Source: Shewanella profunda
GTDB taxonomy: Bacteria > Pseudomonadota > Gammaproteobacteria > Enterobacterales > Shewanellaceae
Reading direction: 5' to 3'
Length of the DNA: 64,000 nt
Assembly (NCBI RefSeq): GCF_023283765.1
Contig: NZ_JAKILG010000015.1
Span: forward strand, 1-64,000
Position numbers and translations under genes: made by a program. Of the stretch, positions 1 through 7,653 are shown piece by piece. Each line of letters begins with the position of its first letter. Within the stretch, counting starts at the first letter, position 1. The notes under the pieces are model-generated. The model saw nothing but the letters and a program-made list of their open reading frames with translations. It had not been told where the DNA came from and ran no database searches.

Positions 1-21
1 CTTCCACTAATTTATGCATAG

Positions 22-76
22 GCCCTCCGGTGTGATGGGGTTTCTCTTGGTCGAAAGATCCGATCACTTGGAGGGC
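22..76. repeat. Inverted repeat, possible structured RNA or 3' end of an off-window gene
   Basis: Arms GCCCTCC (22-28) and GGAGGGC (70-76) are perfectly complementary, and inner segments GTGAT and ATCAC can also pair. No T-run follows directly; an intrinsic terminator lies 70 bases further on. It may be part of a transcript ending at that terminator. No known RNA family was recognised. Confidence 0.3.
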
Positions 77-145
77 TATTAGTTCAAATTTTCTTATCCC
101 GAGTTCAGGTTAATTACATACTGTATAAATGCAGCCGTAAAGAAT

Positions 146-181
146 AAAAGCCCCAATAGTTTTGCTGTCGGGGCTTTTTTG
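146..181. terminator. Intrinsic terminator
   Basis: The stem AAAAGCCCC (146-154) pairs with GGGGCTTTT (170-178) across a 15-base loop, and T residues follow on the plus strand. A-rich sequence on the other side lets it work on the minus strand too. It probably ends a plus-strand transcript entering from the left. Bases 182-363 show no gene. Confidence 0.75.
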
Positions 182-363
182 TATCGCTATTTTGATAATG
201 CAACCAACGTAAACTACCGTTGAATCAGTTTTCTAAAGGTTTGATTCATATCAGCCCCAGAACAGCCGCGAATAGGGTAATAGGGCGGGGTTTTAGGGGA
301 TAGCGTGAATCAGTCTGGTATAGAGTGATTCACGAGCCCGGTAATTAACAAACGCATGATGTG

Positions 364-777
364 TTAGTTTTTTTCATTGAGATAATCGATTGCGAATTCA
401 ATATAAGACAACAAATCTTCTACGTATCTGGGGAAAGAATACTCGGCATCATCAGGTTCTAAGTTTATTTTAGGTAACAACGAAATATCAATTTCATCGT
501 TAAAATGCGGGTATAGTTTATGTGTAAGGTAATTACGACGAACAATTATAAACGATAAGATCTCACTAAGTTCATCAGTCACCAATTCAGATGCTTTACA
601 AGTACTAACAAGCTGACCTAGCGTTGCTCGTTCGAGAGCATATTTGACCTGAATATTAGCGGTGAGAACAACAAATTTTAGAGCTGACTCCAATTTACCA
701 GACATCAAAAACAGACGCCCCAAGCTTTCACAAAATCTCTCGCTCTTAAGCAACTCTTCATAAAAATCTAGAGACAT
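364..777 (-). CDS. HEPN-like all-alpha protein
   Basis: A 137-residue protein predicted to be nearly all helical. Near residue 83 it has RRNYLTH, which fits the R-x4-H signature of HEPN domains (R, polar residue, then H), the catalytic or RNA-binding motif of many HEPN ribonucleases and toxins. The start at 777 is chosen because AGGAG lies 10 bases upstream; an upstream start at 831 has no such site. No nucleotidyltransferase (MNT) or other usual partner is adjacent; the next gene on the same strand is an unknown protein. Base composition is AT-rich compared with most of the window, which suggests acquired DNA. The function is not established: the HEPN call rests on one motif and the helical pattern, and RNase activity is inference. 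Confidence 0.5.
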   Translation of the reverse strand: MSLDFYEELLKSERFCESLGRLFLMSGKLESALKFVVLTANIQVKYALERATLGQLVSTCKASELVTDELSEILSFIIVRRNYLTHKLYPHFNDEIDISLLPKINLEPDDAEYSFPRYVEDLLSYIEFAIDYLNEKN

Positions 778-882
778 GATGCGATTACTCCTGAACACAT
801 AACAACCAAACAGTAGACTACCACCGAACACTTCAACCGTTAGTTTTCACTTAAAAATCATTAACTTACAACAAAAAAACAG

Positions 883-1416
883 TTATACTTGAACAAGTTT
901 TTGCCATTCTATATTTAGAGTATCAAAAGCCGCCTTGCTCCCTGTAAAATCAACAATTCCTTGTTCTAGCCGGTAAGCACTTGAGCCAGAACGATGTTTA
1001 ACAGGTGCCGTTGTAACCTCAAATCTTACTTGGCTTTCATCCATTTTTATAAAGCTTTCTTCAGTTAGTGAATCTAGCAACTGATTTTTGAATAAACATT
1101 TTGTACTACCCCTATATTTTTGTGAGCCATAAAAACTAAGATATAAGTCCCTCTCTGAAAAAATGGATTTATTTATATATCCATAAAAACCTTTACCCCC
1201 AAAACACCAAACAAGCCCAACTGGAATTGGAGGTAACTCACCAATTGCAGGCTTTATCAACATTAGGCCTACAGAATCACCATTTTGAATTTTCCATAAA
1301 TACCAACCTTGGTATTTATGGATCAAATTAACAAAAAATCCAAGGCTATATTCTTCATAATAGCCCACATCAAAATCACGCTCTGATGAGCCCAAAAATT
1401 TAGATAACCACCCCAT
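883..1416 (-). CDS. Hypothetical protein, 177 residues
   Basis: The product is not recognised. It is a soluble-looking mixed alpha/beta protein rich in aromatic residues (many Tyr, Phe and Trp), with no signal peptide or membrane segment. AAGGTG lies 5 bases before the ATG at 1416, which supports the start. It lies upstream of the HEPN-like gene on the same strand, separated by about 105 bases, so the two could share a transcript. The AT-rich composition resembles that of its HEPN-like neighbour and differs from the core genes further right. A role in a defence or toxin module with the HEPN gene is only a guess from position. Confidence 0.5.
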   Translation of the reverse strand: MGWLSKFLGSSERDFDVGYYEEYSLGFFVNLIHKYQGWYLWKIQNGDSVGLMLIKPAIGELPPIPVGLVWCFGGKGFYGYINKSIFSERDLYLSFYGSQKYRGSTKCLFKNQLLDSLTEESFIKMDESQVRFEVTTAPVKHRSGSSAYRLEQGIVDFTGSKAAFDTLNIEWQKLVQV

Positions 1417-1778
1417 ATAACACCTTCATATAATTACATTCTAACTATAAAAACTGTTGAAGATTACGAAAGCAACGCAAAAAATATAGCCATCCATTTT
1501 AGATCAACAACATAATGCACTTTCAGTTTGCCTACAACCAGCTCTGGCTAAAATGGCTTGAATAACAACTACGTTATTGAAGTTGGTTGTATCTCGTTAC
1601 AGTTGATGAATAATTGACAGATATAATCATATAGTTAGAATGCCAAGTTGTTGAAACAAAGTACGTTGGCGTCGAATAAAACCTGATCTGGTTCCACACC
1701 ACTAACACTCTTAGTTGATAAGGTGAGTCGCTCATACCGAAGCAATGCAGTTTTTCACATATAAACAATGGAGTGGTT
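1417..1778. other. Intergenic region, AT-rich
   Basis: No convincing gene was found on either strand. An 81-codon minus-strand reading frame at 1574-1819 overlaps the lipoprotein start and has no protein-like features. The stretch must hold the promoters of the two flanking, divergently transcribed genes, but no clear -35/-10 pair or operator was found. Confidence 0.5.
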
Positions 1779-2102
1779 ATGCGTTGGTTGACTTGGTTGG
1801 TCGTGTGCTGTTCTCTCACGGGATGTGCGACGATAACATCGAGGATGGGAGAAGATTCAACTTGGGGTCACTCTTTCTCCAGTGTACAAACGGCTGTTGA
1901 TAATGGCGAAGAGTGTATGATTATCTCCACGTTGGCGGCCCCACCCTTGTTGCTCTTTACCATCCCTCTGACACTGGTGGATATGGGCAGTGCGCTGCTC
2001 GTCGACGCTGTTATGCTACCTGCAGATTTAGCGATCACACCCAGCAATCCGAAGCTCCACACCCCACGACCTATGGTCTGCCGCTATGACTACAAGATTT
2101 AA
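1779..2102 (+). CDS. YceK/YidQ-like lipoprotein
   Basis: A 107-residue predicted lipoprotein. The N-terminus is a short signal peptide ending in the lipobox LTGC, with the lipidated Cys near residue 16. The following region resembles small YceK/YidQ (DUF1375) lipoproteins: a CATI start, a central hydrophobic stretch with P..L..P.TLVD, then D..LLP.D. The ATG at 1779 is chosen because GGAG ends 5 bases upstream; a GTG two codons earlier is possible but overlaps that site. It stands alone, facing the kynureninase-like gene. The function of the family is not well defined, and an outer-membrane or envelope role is inferred from the lipobox. Confidence 0.65.
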   Translation: MRWLTWLVVCCSLTGCATITSRMGEDSTWGHSFSSVQTAVDNGEECMIISTLAAPPLLLFTIPLTLVDMGSALLVDAVMLPADLAITPSNPKLHTPRPMVCRYDYKI

Positions 2103-2266
2103 GCATGATCGCACCCAAAAATAACCTCAAGTTGCCTGTGTGACGGTGAGTTAACGCCGCCATACGGGAACGACCATGTAGCAGTTGGCATCCCTGAGTG
2201 TTGTGACTTGTTAGTTGTAATGACGTAGTACAGCACAACCTATCAAGCCATTTTAAATCATTTAAG

Positions 2267-3388
2267 TTAGCGATTGGCCTTAATCACACTCAATAACAAT
2301 TGAATATCGGCTTTATTATTATAGATATGTGGTGATATACGGATCCCAAAGTCACGGGCATCGACGCGGATATTCGCCTTGGCAAGTGCAGCCATTATTT
2401 GCTCTTGTTGCTCGCCAAACTGCAAAACTAAAGTGCCACTGCGTTTTTCAGCCTCCCTTGGTGACACAAACTCTTGATCTAATTCCTCAGCAACCGCATC
2501 AATCAACAGTTGGTTACATTTACGCAGCTGTTCAGTTCCTATATCGGCAAAGTAATGAATGCTATGAGCAGCAATGGCATAGGGTGCAATGGAAGGCGTG
2601 CCACCCCAAAATCGTAGTGCCGAGCTATGATAACGAAAATCGTGGATATTAAACTCAAAGGGATTTTCATGGCTAAACCAGCCCACGTCCTTAGGTTGGC
2701 AACTATCAATAATGCTAGGATTAACCCAAAGATAGGCCGCTCCAGGGCCGGAGCAGAGCCATTTCACACTCGAACCTATCAAAAAGTCAGGCTGTAACTG
2801 TGCTAAATTAAGCGGAATAATCCCCGCTGATTGCGCGACATCCACCACACTTAAGCAACCATATTGGCGTGCCATAGCCAATATATTTGCGATCGGAGCC
2901 TGCTGCCCAGTATTTGAGTAAGCATGGCTGACAAAAACTAAATCTATATCCGAGCCCATATGGCTATCCCATACATTCGCATCGGTAATATCTAAGCTTT
3001 TAGGAATAAAACGCACTTCACAACTGGCGGGTAATGCCTTTTTAATGGCAAAACCCATGCTAGGGAAATCAATTTCACTCATCAACACCACGGCATGTTC
3101 GCGGTTTAAGCGCGCCAAAGACATGAGGATTTTTGCCAGCGCACTAGAAAGATTTACCTGCGGACAAAAATCCTTTTGCTGACCGTTAAATAGCTTAGAT
3201 AAAGCAAAAGTAAAATCATCAATCACGCTCAACCATTGACCCCAAGGCTCGCGCCCAGAGTCCTGCCATGGTGCGAAAAATGCTTCTTTAAAGACCTGTT
3301 CGGTCGATTTTAGTGGCCGCCCAACGGAATGGTTCAACAAATAACCGGGGGTGGTGAGACAAAAATCCTTTTTAAAATCGCTAAACAT
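2267..3388 (-). CDS. Class V aminotransferase / kynureninase-like PLP enzyme
   Basis: A 373-residue fold-type I PLP enzyme of the class V aminotransferase group, closest in feel to kynureninase. Visible landmarks are the cofactor aspartate in VVDVAQSAG, the Schiff-base lysine in SSVKWLCSGPG, and a C-terminal R.SPHIYN segment like the carboxylate-binding end of the family. The start at 3388 has GAGGT 6 bases upstream, and that site overlaps the stop codon of the PrnB-like gene, so the two genes form an operon with a 4-base gap. Pairing a kynureninase-like enzyme with a tryptophan-dioxygenase-superfamily protein suggests a tryptophan or indole-derived substrate. Neither substrate nor product is known from sequence. 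The pair resembles SO_4413/SO_4414 of Shewanella oneidensis (from memory). Confidence 0.8.
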   Translation of the reverse strand: MFSDFKKDFCLTTPGYLLNHSVGRPLKSTEQVFKEAFFAPWQDSGREPWGQWLSVIDDFTFALSKLFNGQQKDFCPQVNLSSALAKILMSLARLNREHAVVLMSEIDFPSMGFAIKKALPASCEVRFIPKSLDITDANVWDSHMGSDIDLVFVSHAYSNTGQQAPIANILAMARQYGCLSVVDVAQSAGIIPLNLAQLQPDFLIGSSVKWLCSGPGAAYLWVNPSIIDSCQPKDVGWFSHENPFEFNIHDFRYHSSALRFWGGTPSIAPYAIAAHSIHYFADIGTEQLRKCNQLLIDAVAEELDQEFVSPREAEKRSGTLVLQFGEQQEQIMAALAKANIRVDARDFGIRISPHIYNNKADIQLLLSVIKANR

Positions 3389-3392
3389 GGGA

Positions 3393-4571
3393 TTACCTCA
3401 AACTCTCTTTTAAACATTTAAGATCATCATAGCGGGTACGAATATCGCTACGTTTGGTGGCAGCGCGTCTATCCCGGAGTTTTTCGAGGGAACCGATCAG
3501 CACATGCAACGGTGGGCCACTCGCAGTCACCTTAGCCAGATGCTGTTGCTCCATGGTCGTTGAAGGCTCGGTAATATACTTAGTGACTAATTCATTATGG
3601 TGCTGAATTGCTGTCTCGCCATGTAATTCACACACTTCAATAAAGAGTTTTAGATTGTTTTGATACCATTCTTGGTTCGAATAGCCCTTTGCTTGCAAAA
3701 AATCATCCATCAAATTAGACCTACGCATGCATTCCCGCAGTAACAGTTGATCCTCTGGCATCATATATAAAAACTTGTCCACCAGCATTTGCGAATAGGA
3801 GGCTTCGTTAGCAAAACAAAGCCCTAACGTCAGATCAATAACGTTAATCCCCGCAAAGTCACCCGCGTTTGCGCCGCGATATATCACTGAACCTACACGA
3901 TAAGGCTTGTAGTAGGGACGCACACAGTAAAAGAAGCGATCCGTATCTAAACGATTAAATAACTGTGTATTCGACTCAATCACATCCTGCAATGCCTGTT
4001 GAGCGACTCGCAGTAAATCGTGGCTTATTGGATGGGAAATCCCTAAAGGTTGGATTTTCAATAACGCATCAGCAGCGCGTTTATAGGCCAAGATGCCCTT
4101 GGTGTTGTAATCCACAAACAACTTTTCATCGGGTAAATCGGTAAAGCGCTTGTAGACACCGTTATGGGCACGATTGTGAGTCGTTAAATGTGCGGTAGCA
4201 AAGCGTGGCGTAACGCCAATGGAGGCACCAATATGCATAGCAAGTGCCGATGCTTCGGCAAGCGGTGAAATGGTTTCACGGGAGGGTTCGGTAATCTCGT
4301 GGCGTCTACAGGCAGCCATATAAAGGCCCACATTACCGAGTAAATCGAAGGCACTATCGAAGCCTTCATCGGTATTACCCTCATCGAGCAGTGTTTTAAT
4401 CAATACGCGCCCTTCACTCTCTAGCGCCTGCTTGGCTTCGGCGCCTATATTGAGCACATTAGCGCGATCCGCTTGCTGGTAATAACACTTTTCGAGCTGC
4501 GAGTTGAGCTCGACAAAGCGGGTACGGATCCAGTCATCGAAGGCTTCAGTATTATAAGTTGCAGGTTTCAC
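3393..4571 (-). CDS. PrnB-like protein of the haem dioxygenase (TDO/IDO) superfamily
   Basis: A 392-residue, largely helical protein of the DUF1864/PrnB family, related to tryptophan 2,3-dioxygenase and indoleamine 2,3-dioxygenase. In Pseudomonas, PrnB carries out ring rearrangement of chlorotryptophan in pyrrolnitrin synthesis. Family landmarks include FYCVRPYYKPYR, the GANAGDFAGINVIDL segment and a C-terminal GPPLHVLIGSLEKLRDRR helix. It begins with GTG at 4571, with AAGGA 7 bases upstream. It is the first gene of a two-gene operon with the kynureninase-like enzyme. No prnA, prnC or prnD homologue is in the window, so pyrrolnitrin synthesis is unlikely. Haem binding is inferred from the family; the reaction is unknown. 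Confidence 0.8.
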   Translation of the reverse strand: MKPATYNTEAFDDWIRTRFVELNSQLEKCYYQQADRANVLNIGAEAKQALESEGRVLIKTLLDEGNTDEGFDSAFDLLGNVGLYMAACRRHEITEPSRETISPLAEASALAMHIGASIGVTPRFATAHLTTHNRAHNGVYKRFTDLPDEKLFVDYNTKGILAYKRAADALLKIQPLGISHPISHDLLRVAQQALQDVIESNTQLFNRLDTDRFFYCVRPYYKPYRVGSVIYRGANAGDFAGINVIDLTLGLCFANEASYSQMLVDKFLYMMPEDQLLLRECMRRSNLMDDFLQAKGYSNQEWYQNNLKLFIEVCELHGETAIQHHNELVTKYITEPSTTMEQQHLAKVTASGPPLHVLIGSLEKLRDRRAATKRSDIRTRYDDLKCLKESLR

Positions 4572-4611
4572 TTGGACATCCTTGAATATTATTATCGTTA
4601 TTTTAGATGGA

Positions 4612-4672
4612 GTTAGTCCAGTCTAACGAGCTTAAAAGCAGCGACAAACTTAACTTAGCCAGTCTAAGTTAA
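4612..4672. promoter_or_regulatory. Two tandem palindromes upstream of the PrnB-like operon
   Basis: Palindrome 1 is GTTAG-TCCAGT-CTAAC (4612-4627). Palindrome 2 has arms TTAACTTAG (4650-4658) and CTAAGTTAA (4664-4672) around CCAGT. Both share the core TTAG-(T)CCAGT-CTAA, and their centres are about 42 bases apart, roughly four helical turns. They lie 40-100 bases before the GTG start, where operators would sit. The regulator is not identified; the nearby TetR gene has its own, different palindrome. Confidence 0.6.
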
Positions 4673-4830
4673 CAAGAATGCAACTAATTACTGAGTGTTG
4701 CTAGAGCTAGGCCAAAATTGTCAAAAATCTAATGCCACTTTTTATTTACACCTTGTACCAACGCAGATCTTAAAGGAGATTGCCTCGCAAAATAGAGCAA
4801 GGATGAGGAGTCGGCAGATTCTAACGAATA

Positions 4831-5442
4831 TTAGGCCTGATACATGGCTAAAAACATCTTGATATTTGCGTCGATAATCGCTTGCTGGTGATTGTCGTAA
4901 TTTTTCATATGGAATAGTTTTGGCCAGAAGGCAAACGCCTTAAACATGCCCCAAAACTGGGTCGATGCCATGGCGATATCGTCAATTTTTAAGGCGTTAT
5001 GCTCCACAGCCCCAACAAGCCAAGCCTCTAACCCGCCTTCTTGTTTAGCAAGCTTTTCCATGGCTTCGGTCGCTTGACTAGGTGAACGAATAAATTCCGC
5101 CATCACTACCCGCGCCACATCGAGAAACTCTGGCTGCTGGTACAAAGCCCAGCAACGGCGAGCAATTTGCTGCAACTGTTCTTCAAGACTCTGCGCAGGA
5201 TTAAAGACTAATGTCGCAGCTTCTTTGGTACGTGCCCACAATTCGTTAGTCGTCGTATCAAACAACACTTCCTTACTAGGGAAATGGTTATACACAGTAC
5301 GTTTAGAGACATTTGCCCGTTGCGCAATCCTATCCATACTGGCGCCAACAAAACCATTAATCATAAATTCTTCCCGCGAAGCTTTGAGGATTGCCGCATG
5401 CTTCTGTTGAGAATGGGTCAATTTAATGGGTTGGTCCGCCAT
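4831..5442 (-). CDS. TetR/AcrR family transcriptional regulator
   Basis: A 203-residue regulator. The N-terminal TetR helix-turn-helix is clear (ASMDRIAQRANVSKRTVYNHF, about residues 36-56), followed by a ligand-binding domain of the C-terminal AefR-like type. The start at 5442 (MADQPIKL) is used because AGGA lies just upstream; the open frame runs 39 codons further, but that stretch overlaps the promoter and palindrome. It is divergent from a metallo-beta-lactamase-fold gene with a 23-base palindrome between them, the usual arrangement for a repressor controlling itself and its neighbour. The ligand is unknown. Confidence 0.88.
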   Translation of the reverse strand: MADQPIKLTHSQQKHAAILKASREEFMINGFVGASMDRIAQRANVSKRTVYNHFPSKEVLFDTTTNELWARTKEAATLVFNPAQSLEEQLQQIARRCWALYQQPEFLDVARVVMAEFIRSPSQATEAMEKLAKQEGGLEAWLVGAVEHNALKIDDIAMASTQFWGMFKAFAFWPKLFHMKNYDNHQQAIIDANIKMFLAMYQA

Positions 5443-5511
5443 ATATTTCCTGCACAATAAAATTATTTGCCGACATTTTACACTATCCAGTTTACTTTTA
5501 CATCGCCACGA

Positions 5512-5534
5512 GTAAACTACACTGTGTAGTTTAC
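5512..5534. promoter_or_regulatory. Probable TetR operator, 23-base perfect palindrome
   Basis: Arms GTAAACTACAC (5512-5522) and GTGTAGTTTAC (5524-5534) flank a single T. A direct repeat of one half, AGTTTACTTTTA, recurs about 40 bases to the left (near 5489). It lies between the divergent TetR and MBL-fold genes, 18 bases before the MBL start, so a bound dimer could block both promoters. Confidence 0.75.
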
Positions 5535-5552
5535 TTTTAATAGTAATGACTG

Positions 5553-6683
5553 ATGCCACTCAAGTTAACATTAACCCTACTGCTACTCGGGAGCTTTATC
5601 ATGGCCATGCATATAGATACAGAAAACACTCAAACCTCGGCCCATGTCAAAGGTGACCGATTCAGTAATAACGCGCCCAACACCCGCAGCGGTGATGGCA
5701 ATTTGCTGGCTATTTTATGGCGCTATATAACAGAACGCATTCCTGATAAAACTCCGAGTAGAGCTCTACCCGTCCACAAAATGCAGCTCAACACCGCAGT
5801 AGACATGGCTCCTATGCTTTATAAAATAAGCCACTCGACATTGCTGTTACAGCTCAATGGGCAATATTGGTTAACCGATCCGGTGTTTTCTAAACGTGCA
5901 TCACCAAGCCAACTCTTTGGACCTAAACGCTTTCACCAGTTGCCAATTGAACTCAAGAGCATCCCAGCCCTTGCTGGCATTATTTTGTCCCACGATCATT
6001 ATGATCACTTAGAGAAACACAGCATCTTAGTCTTGGCCGAACGTACTCAAAAATTTATCGTACCACTGGGGGTTGATAAGCATTTGTTAGAATGGGGAAT
6101 TCCAGCGAACAAGATAGTTGCCCTTAATTGGTGGCAAGAAACTCAACATGCAGGAGTACATCTTACCGCCACACCCGCCCAGCACTTTTCAGGGCGCGGA
6201 CTCACGGATAAGAACCAAACCCTGTGGGCATCTTGGGTTATTCAAATACCGACACTAAAATTGTTTTTTAGTGGCGACTCAGGCTATTTCGATGGTTTTA
6301 AAAAAATTGGCGATAAATTCGGCCCCTTCGATTTAACCTTAATCGAGACAGGTGCCTACGATGAGATGTGGGCGGATATTCATATGCAGCCAGAGCAATC
6401 ACTGCGGGCACATTTAGATCTCCGCGGACAACATCTGATCCCAATCCATAACAGCAGTTTTGACCTCGCGCTCCATAGTTGGTACGAACCATTGGAGCGC
6501 ATTGCCACGGCAGCCAAAGCCTATGATGTTCCCCTACTGACGCCAATATTTGGACAAGGAATCAACCTGAGTGAATTGGCCAACAGTTGCGCATTGAATC
6601 ACAGTTGGTGGAAAGCCTATTTACCTGAAAATAGACCTCAATTTGAGATCATTCCCGCACGGATAAGTTCGGATAAGTACTAA
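5553..6683 (+). CDS. MBL-fold metallohydrolase (RomA/NAPE-PLD-like)
   Basis: A 376-residue protein with an N-terminal hydrophobic signal or anchor (about residues 3-19) and a metallo-beta-lactamase domain. The zinc-binding HxHxDH motif is SHDHYDHLE near residue 150, a second metal ligand lies in TATPAQHFSGRG, and a third in FFSGDSGYF. The order and the WxxDIHMxPEQ segment resemble the UlaG/RomA/NAPE-PLD-type beta-lactamase superfamily, which hydrolyses phosphodiester or lactone bonds. The start at 5553 gives the signal; an internal ATG at 5601 would remove it. Divergent from a TetR gene with a shared operator, so expression is likely induced by the TetR ligand. The substrate is unknown. Confidence 0.8.
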   Translation: MPLKLTLTLLLLGSFIMAMHIDTENTQTSAHVKGDRFSNNAPNTRSGDGNLLAILWRYITERIPDKTPSRALPVHKMQLNTAVDMAPMLYKISHSTLLLQLNGQYWLTDPVFSKRASPSQLFGPKRFHQLPIELKSIPALAGIILSHDHYDHLEKHSILVLAERTQKFIVPLGVDKHLLEWGIPANKIVALNWWQETQHAGVHLTATPAQHFSGRGLTDKNQTLWASWVIQIPTLKLFFSGDSGYFDGFKKIGDKFGPFDLTLIETGAYDEMWADIHMQPEQSLRAHLDLRGQHLIPIHNSSFDLALHSWYEPLERIATAAKAYDVPLLTPIFGQGINLSELANSCALNHSWWKAYLPENRPQFEIIPARISSDKY

Positions 6684-6698
6684 CATTCATCGCTCTCA

Positions 6699-6717
6699 GG
6701 GGCTTTTTAAAAGCCCC
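6699..6717 (+). terminator. Hairpin after the MBL gene
   Basis: GGGGCTTTT and AAAAGCCCC form a near-continuous palindrome 16 bases after the stop codon. It lacks a downstream T-run, so termination may be weak. Confidence 0.4.
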
Positions 6718-6773
6718 ATAGCAACTTAAGTATTAATCTCATCCATTTATGATGCTCTGCTAGTATTTGCTCC

Positions 6774-6940
6774 ATGGATTTTAATCCCGATGGTCATGTC
6801 GCTATCATTGCTGAAGTCCATGAAAGCATGTTGAAATTTCCCAGCAAAGTCCTGTGCCTTTCGGTCCAGCAAGAGAACATTTTCGATTAATTCAACGCGA
6901 TGGATTCTGGTATATTGATGCACCTCGGCTACAAGGCTGA
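6774..6940 (+). pseudogene. Possible remnant of a CHAP/amidase-domain gene
   Basis: Two short overlapping frames look protein-like. The first starts at ATG 6774 and reads MDFNPDGHVAIIAEV, resembling the GHVxIIxEV strand of CHAP amidase domains (as in glutathionylspermidine amidase), then ends at 6890. The second frame (6854-6940) contains REHFRLIQRDGFWYIDAP and ends in TGA. A frameshift near 6850-6880 would join them. The 5' part of a full gene is absent, so this would be a decayed fragment. It could instead be chance. Confidence 0.3.
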
Positions 6941-7035
6941 TTAAGATGACAAGCGCTAAACACAGATATAGATGTAAAGATTAAGCCTTGGGAACGCCAG
7001 CCCCATATCAAAGGTCCCTTTGAGGAATAACACAA

Positions 7036-7614
7036 ATGTCAGTGCTCTCTTGGTTTAAAAAATGCGTTAACCTTATTAAATCATCCAAGCAAGACGCTGC
7101 ATTGCCAAGGGTTTTTAGTCAAATGCAAATGCCTGATATCACAATACCTAAGCAGCAGGCTTATCCACTGGTGACGCCTATGGTACAGGGCGATATTTAT
7201 GCCTATCAAATACATTGCTTACTCACCCTTAAAGGTAAACAAGCCATCGATGCCCTAATTACCAATGCAGGCTTTGAAGCATTACCAGAGCACACGACTC
7301 ATTTTGATGGTCTAATAAAGCATTCAAACCAATCAACCAGCTTGTTTTTAAATCAATATGCTGACTTTGCAGGCGTTTGCATGAATTTAATCACTAACGA
7401 TCAAGCCCTACTTGAGCAATTGATTAGCTTCAAGTCGGCGTTACCGCATCCCTGGGAGAGCTTTCCCGATATAGCCCCTGATACACTCGGCAGCTTGCAA
7501 GGAAATATCGACTTTTGGTGTCACTATTTTTGGCATCCCTATTGGCTGTCACTCTCACAAAGTGAACGCTTACAATATCCCGAAAGTTGGCGAGAATTCA
7601 GCGAGTTCCATTAA
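7036..7614 (+). CDS. Hypothetical protein, 192 residues
   Basis: Not assigned to a known family. The protein looks soluble, with no signal peptide, a central helical region and a C-terminus rich in Trp and aromatics (DFWCHYFWHPYW, about residues 155-166). TGAGGA lies about 10 bases before the ATG. It is followed after 39 bases by a LytM peptidase gene on the same strand, so the two may be cotranscribed. No function can be given. Confidence 0.6.
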   Translation: MSVLSWFKKCVNLIKSSKQDAALPRVFSQMQMPDITIPKQQAYPLVTPMVQGDIYAYQIHCLLTLKGKQAIDALITNAGFEALPEHTTHFDGLIKHSNQSTSLFLNQYADFAGVCMNLITNDQALLEQLISFKSALPHPWESFPDIAPDTLGSLQGNIDFWCHYFWHPYWLSLSQSERLQYPESWREFSEFH

Positions 7615-7653
7615 AGTTTGAGGCATTTACAGAGGCTTAATTCAGGATAAAAA

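Noticed and set aside
1574..1819. Minus-strand frame of 81 codons
   Set aside because: Overlaps the lipoprotein start and has no recognisable protein pattern.
2103..2266. Possible integron attC-like sequence after the lipoprotein gene
   Set aside because: The GTTAAC element does not match the core GTTRRRY and no paired inverse core was found.
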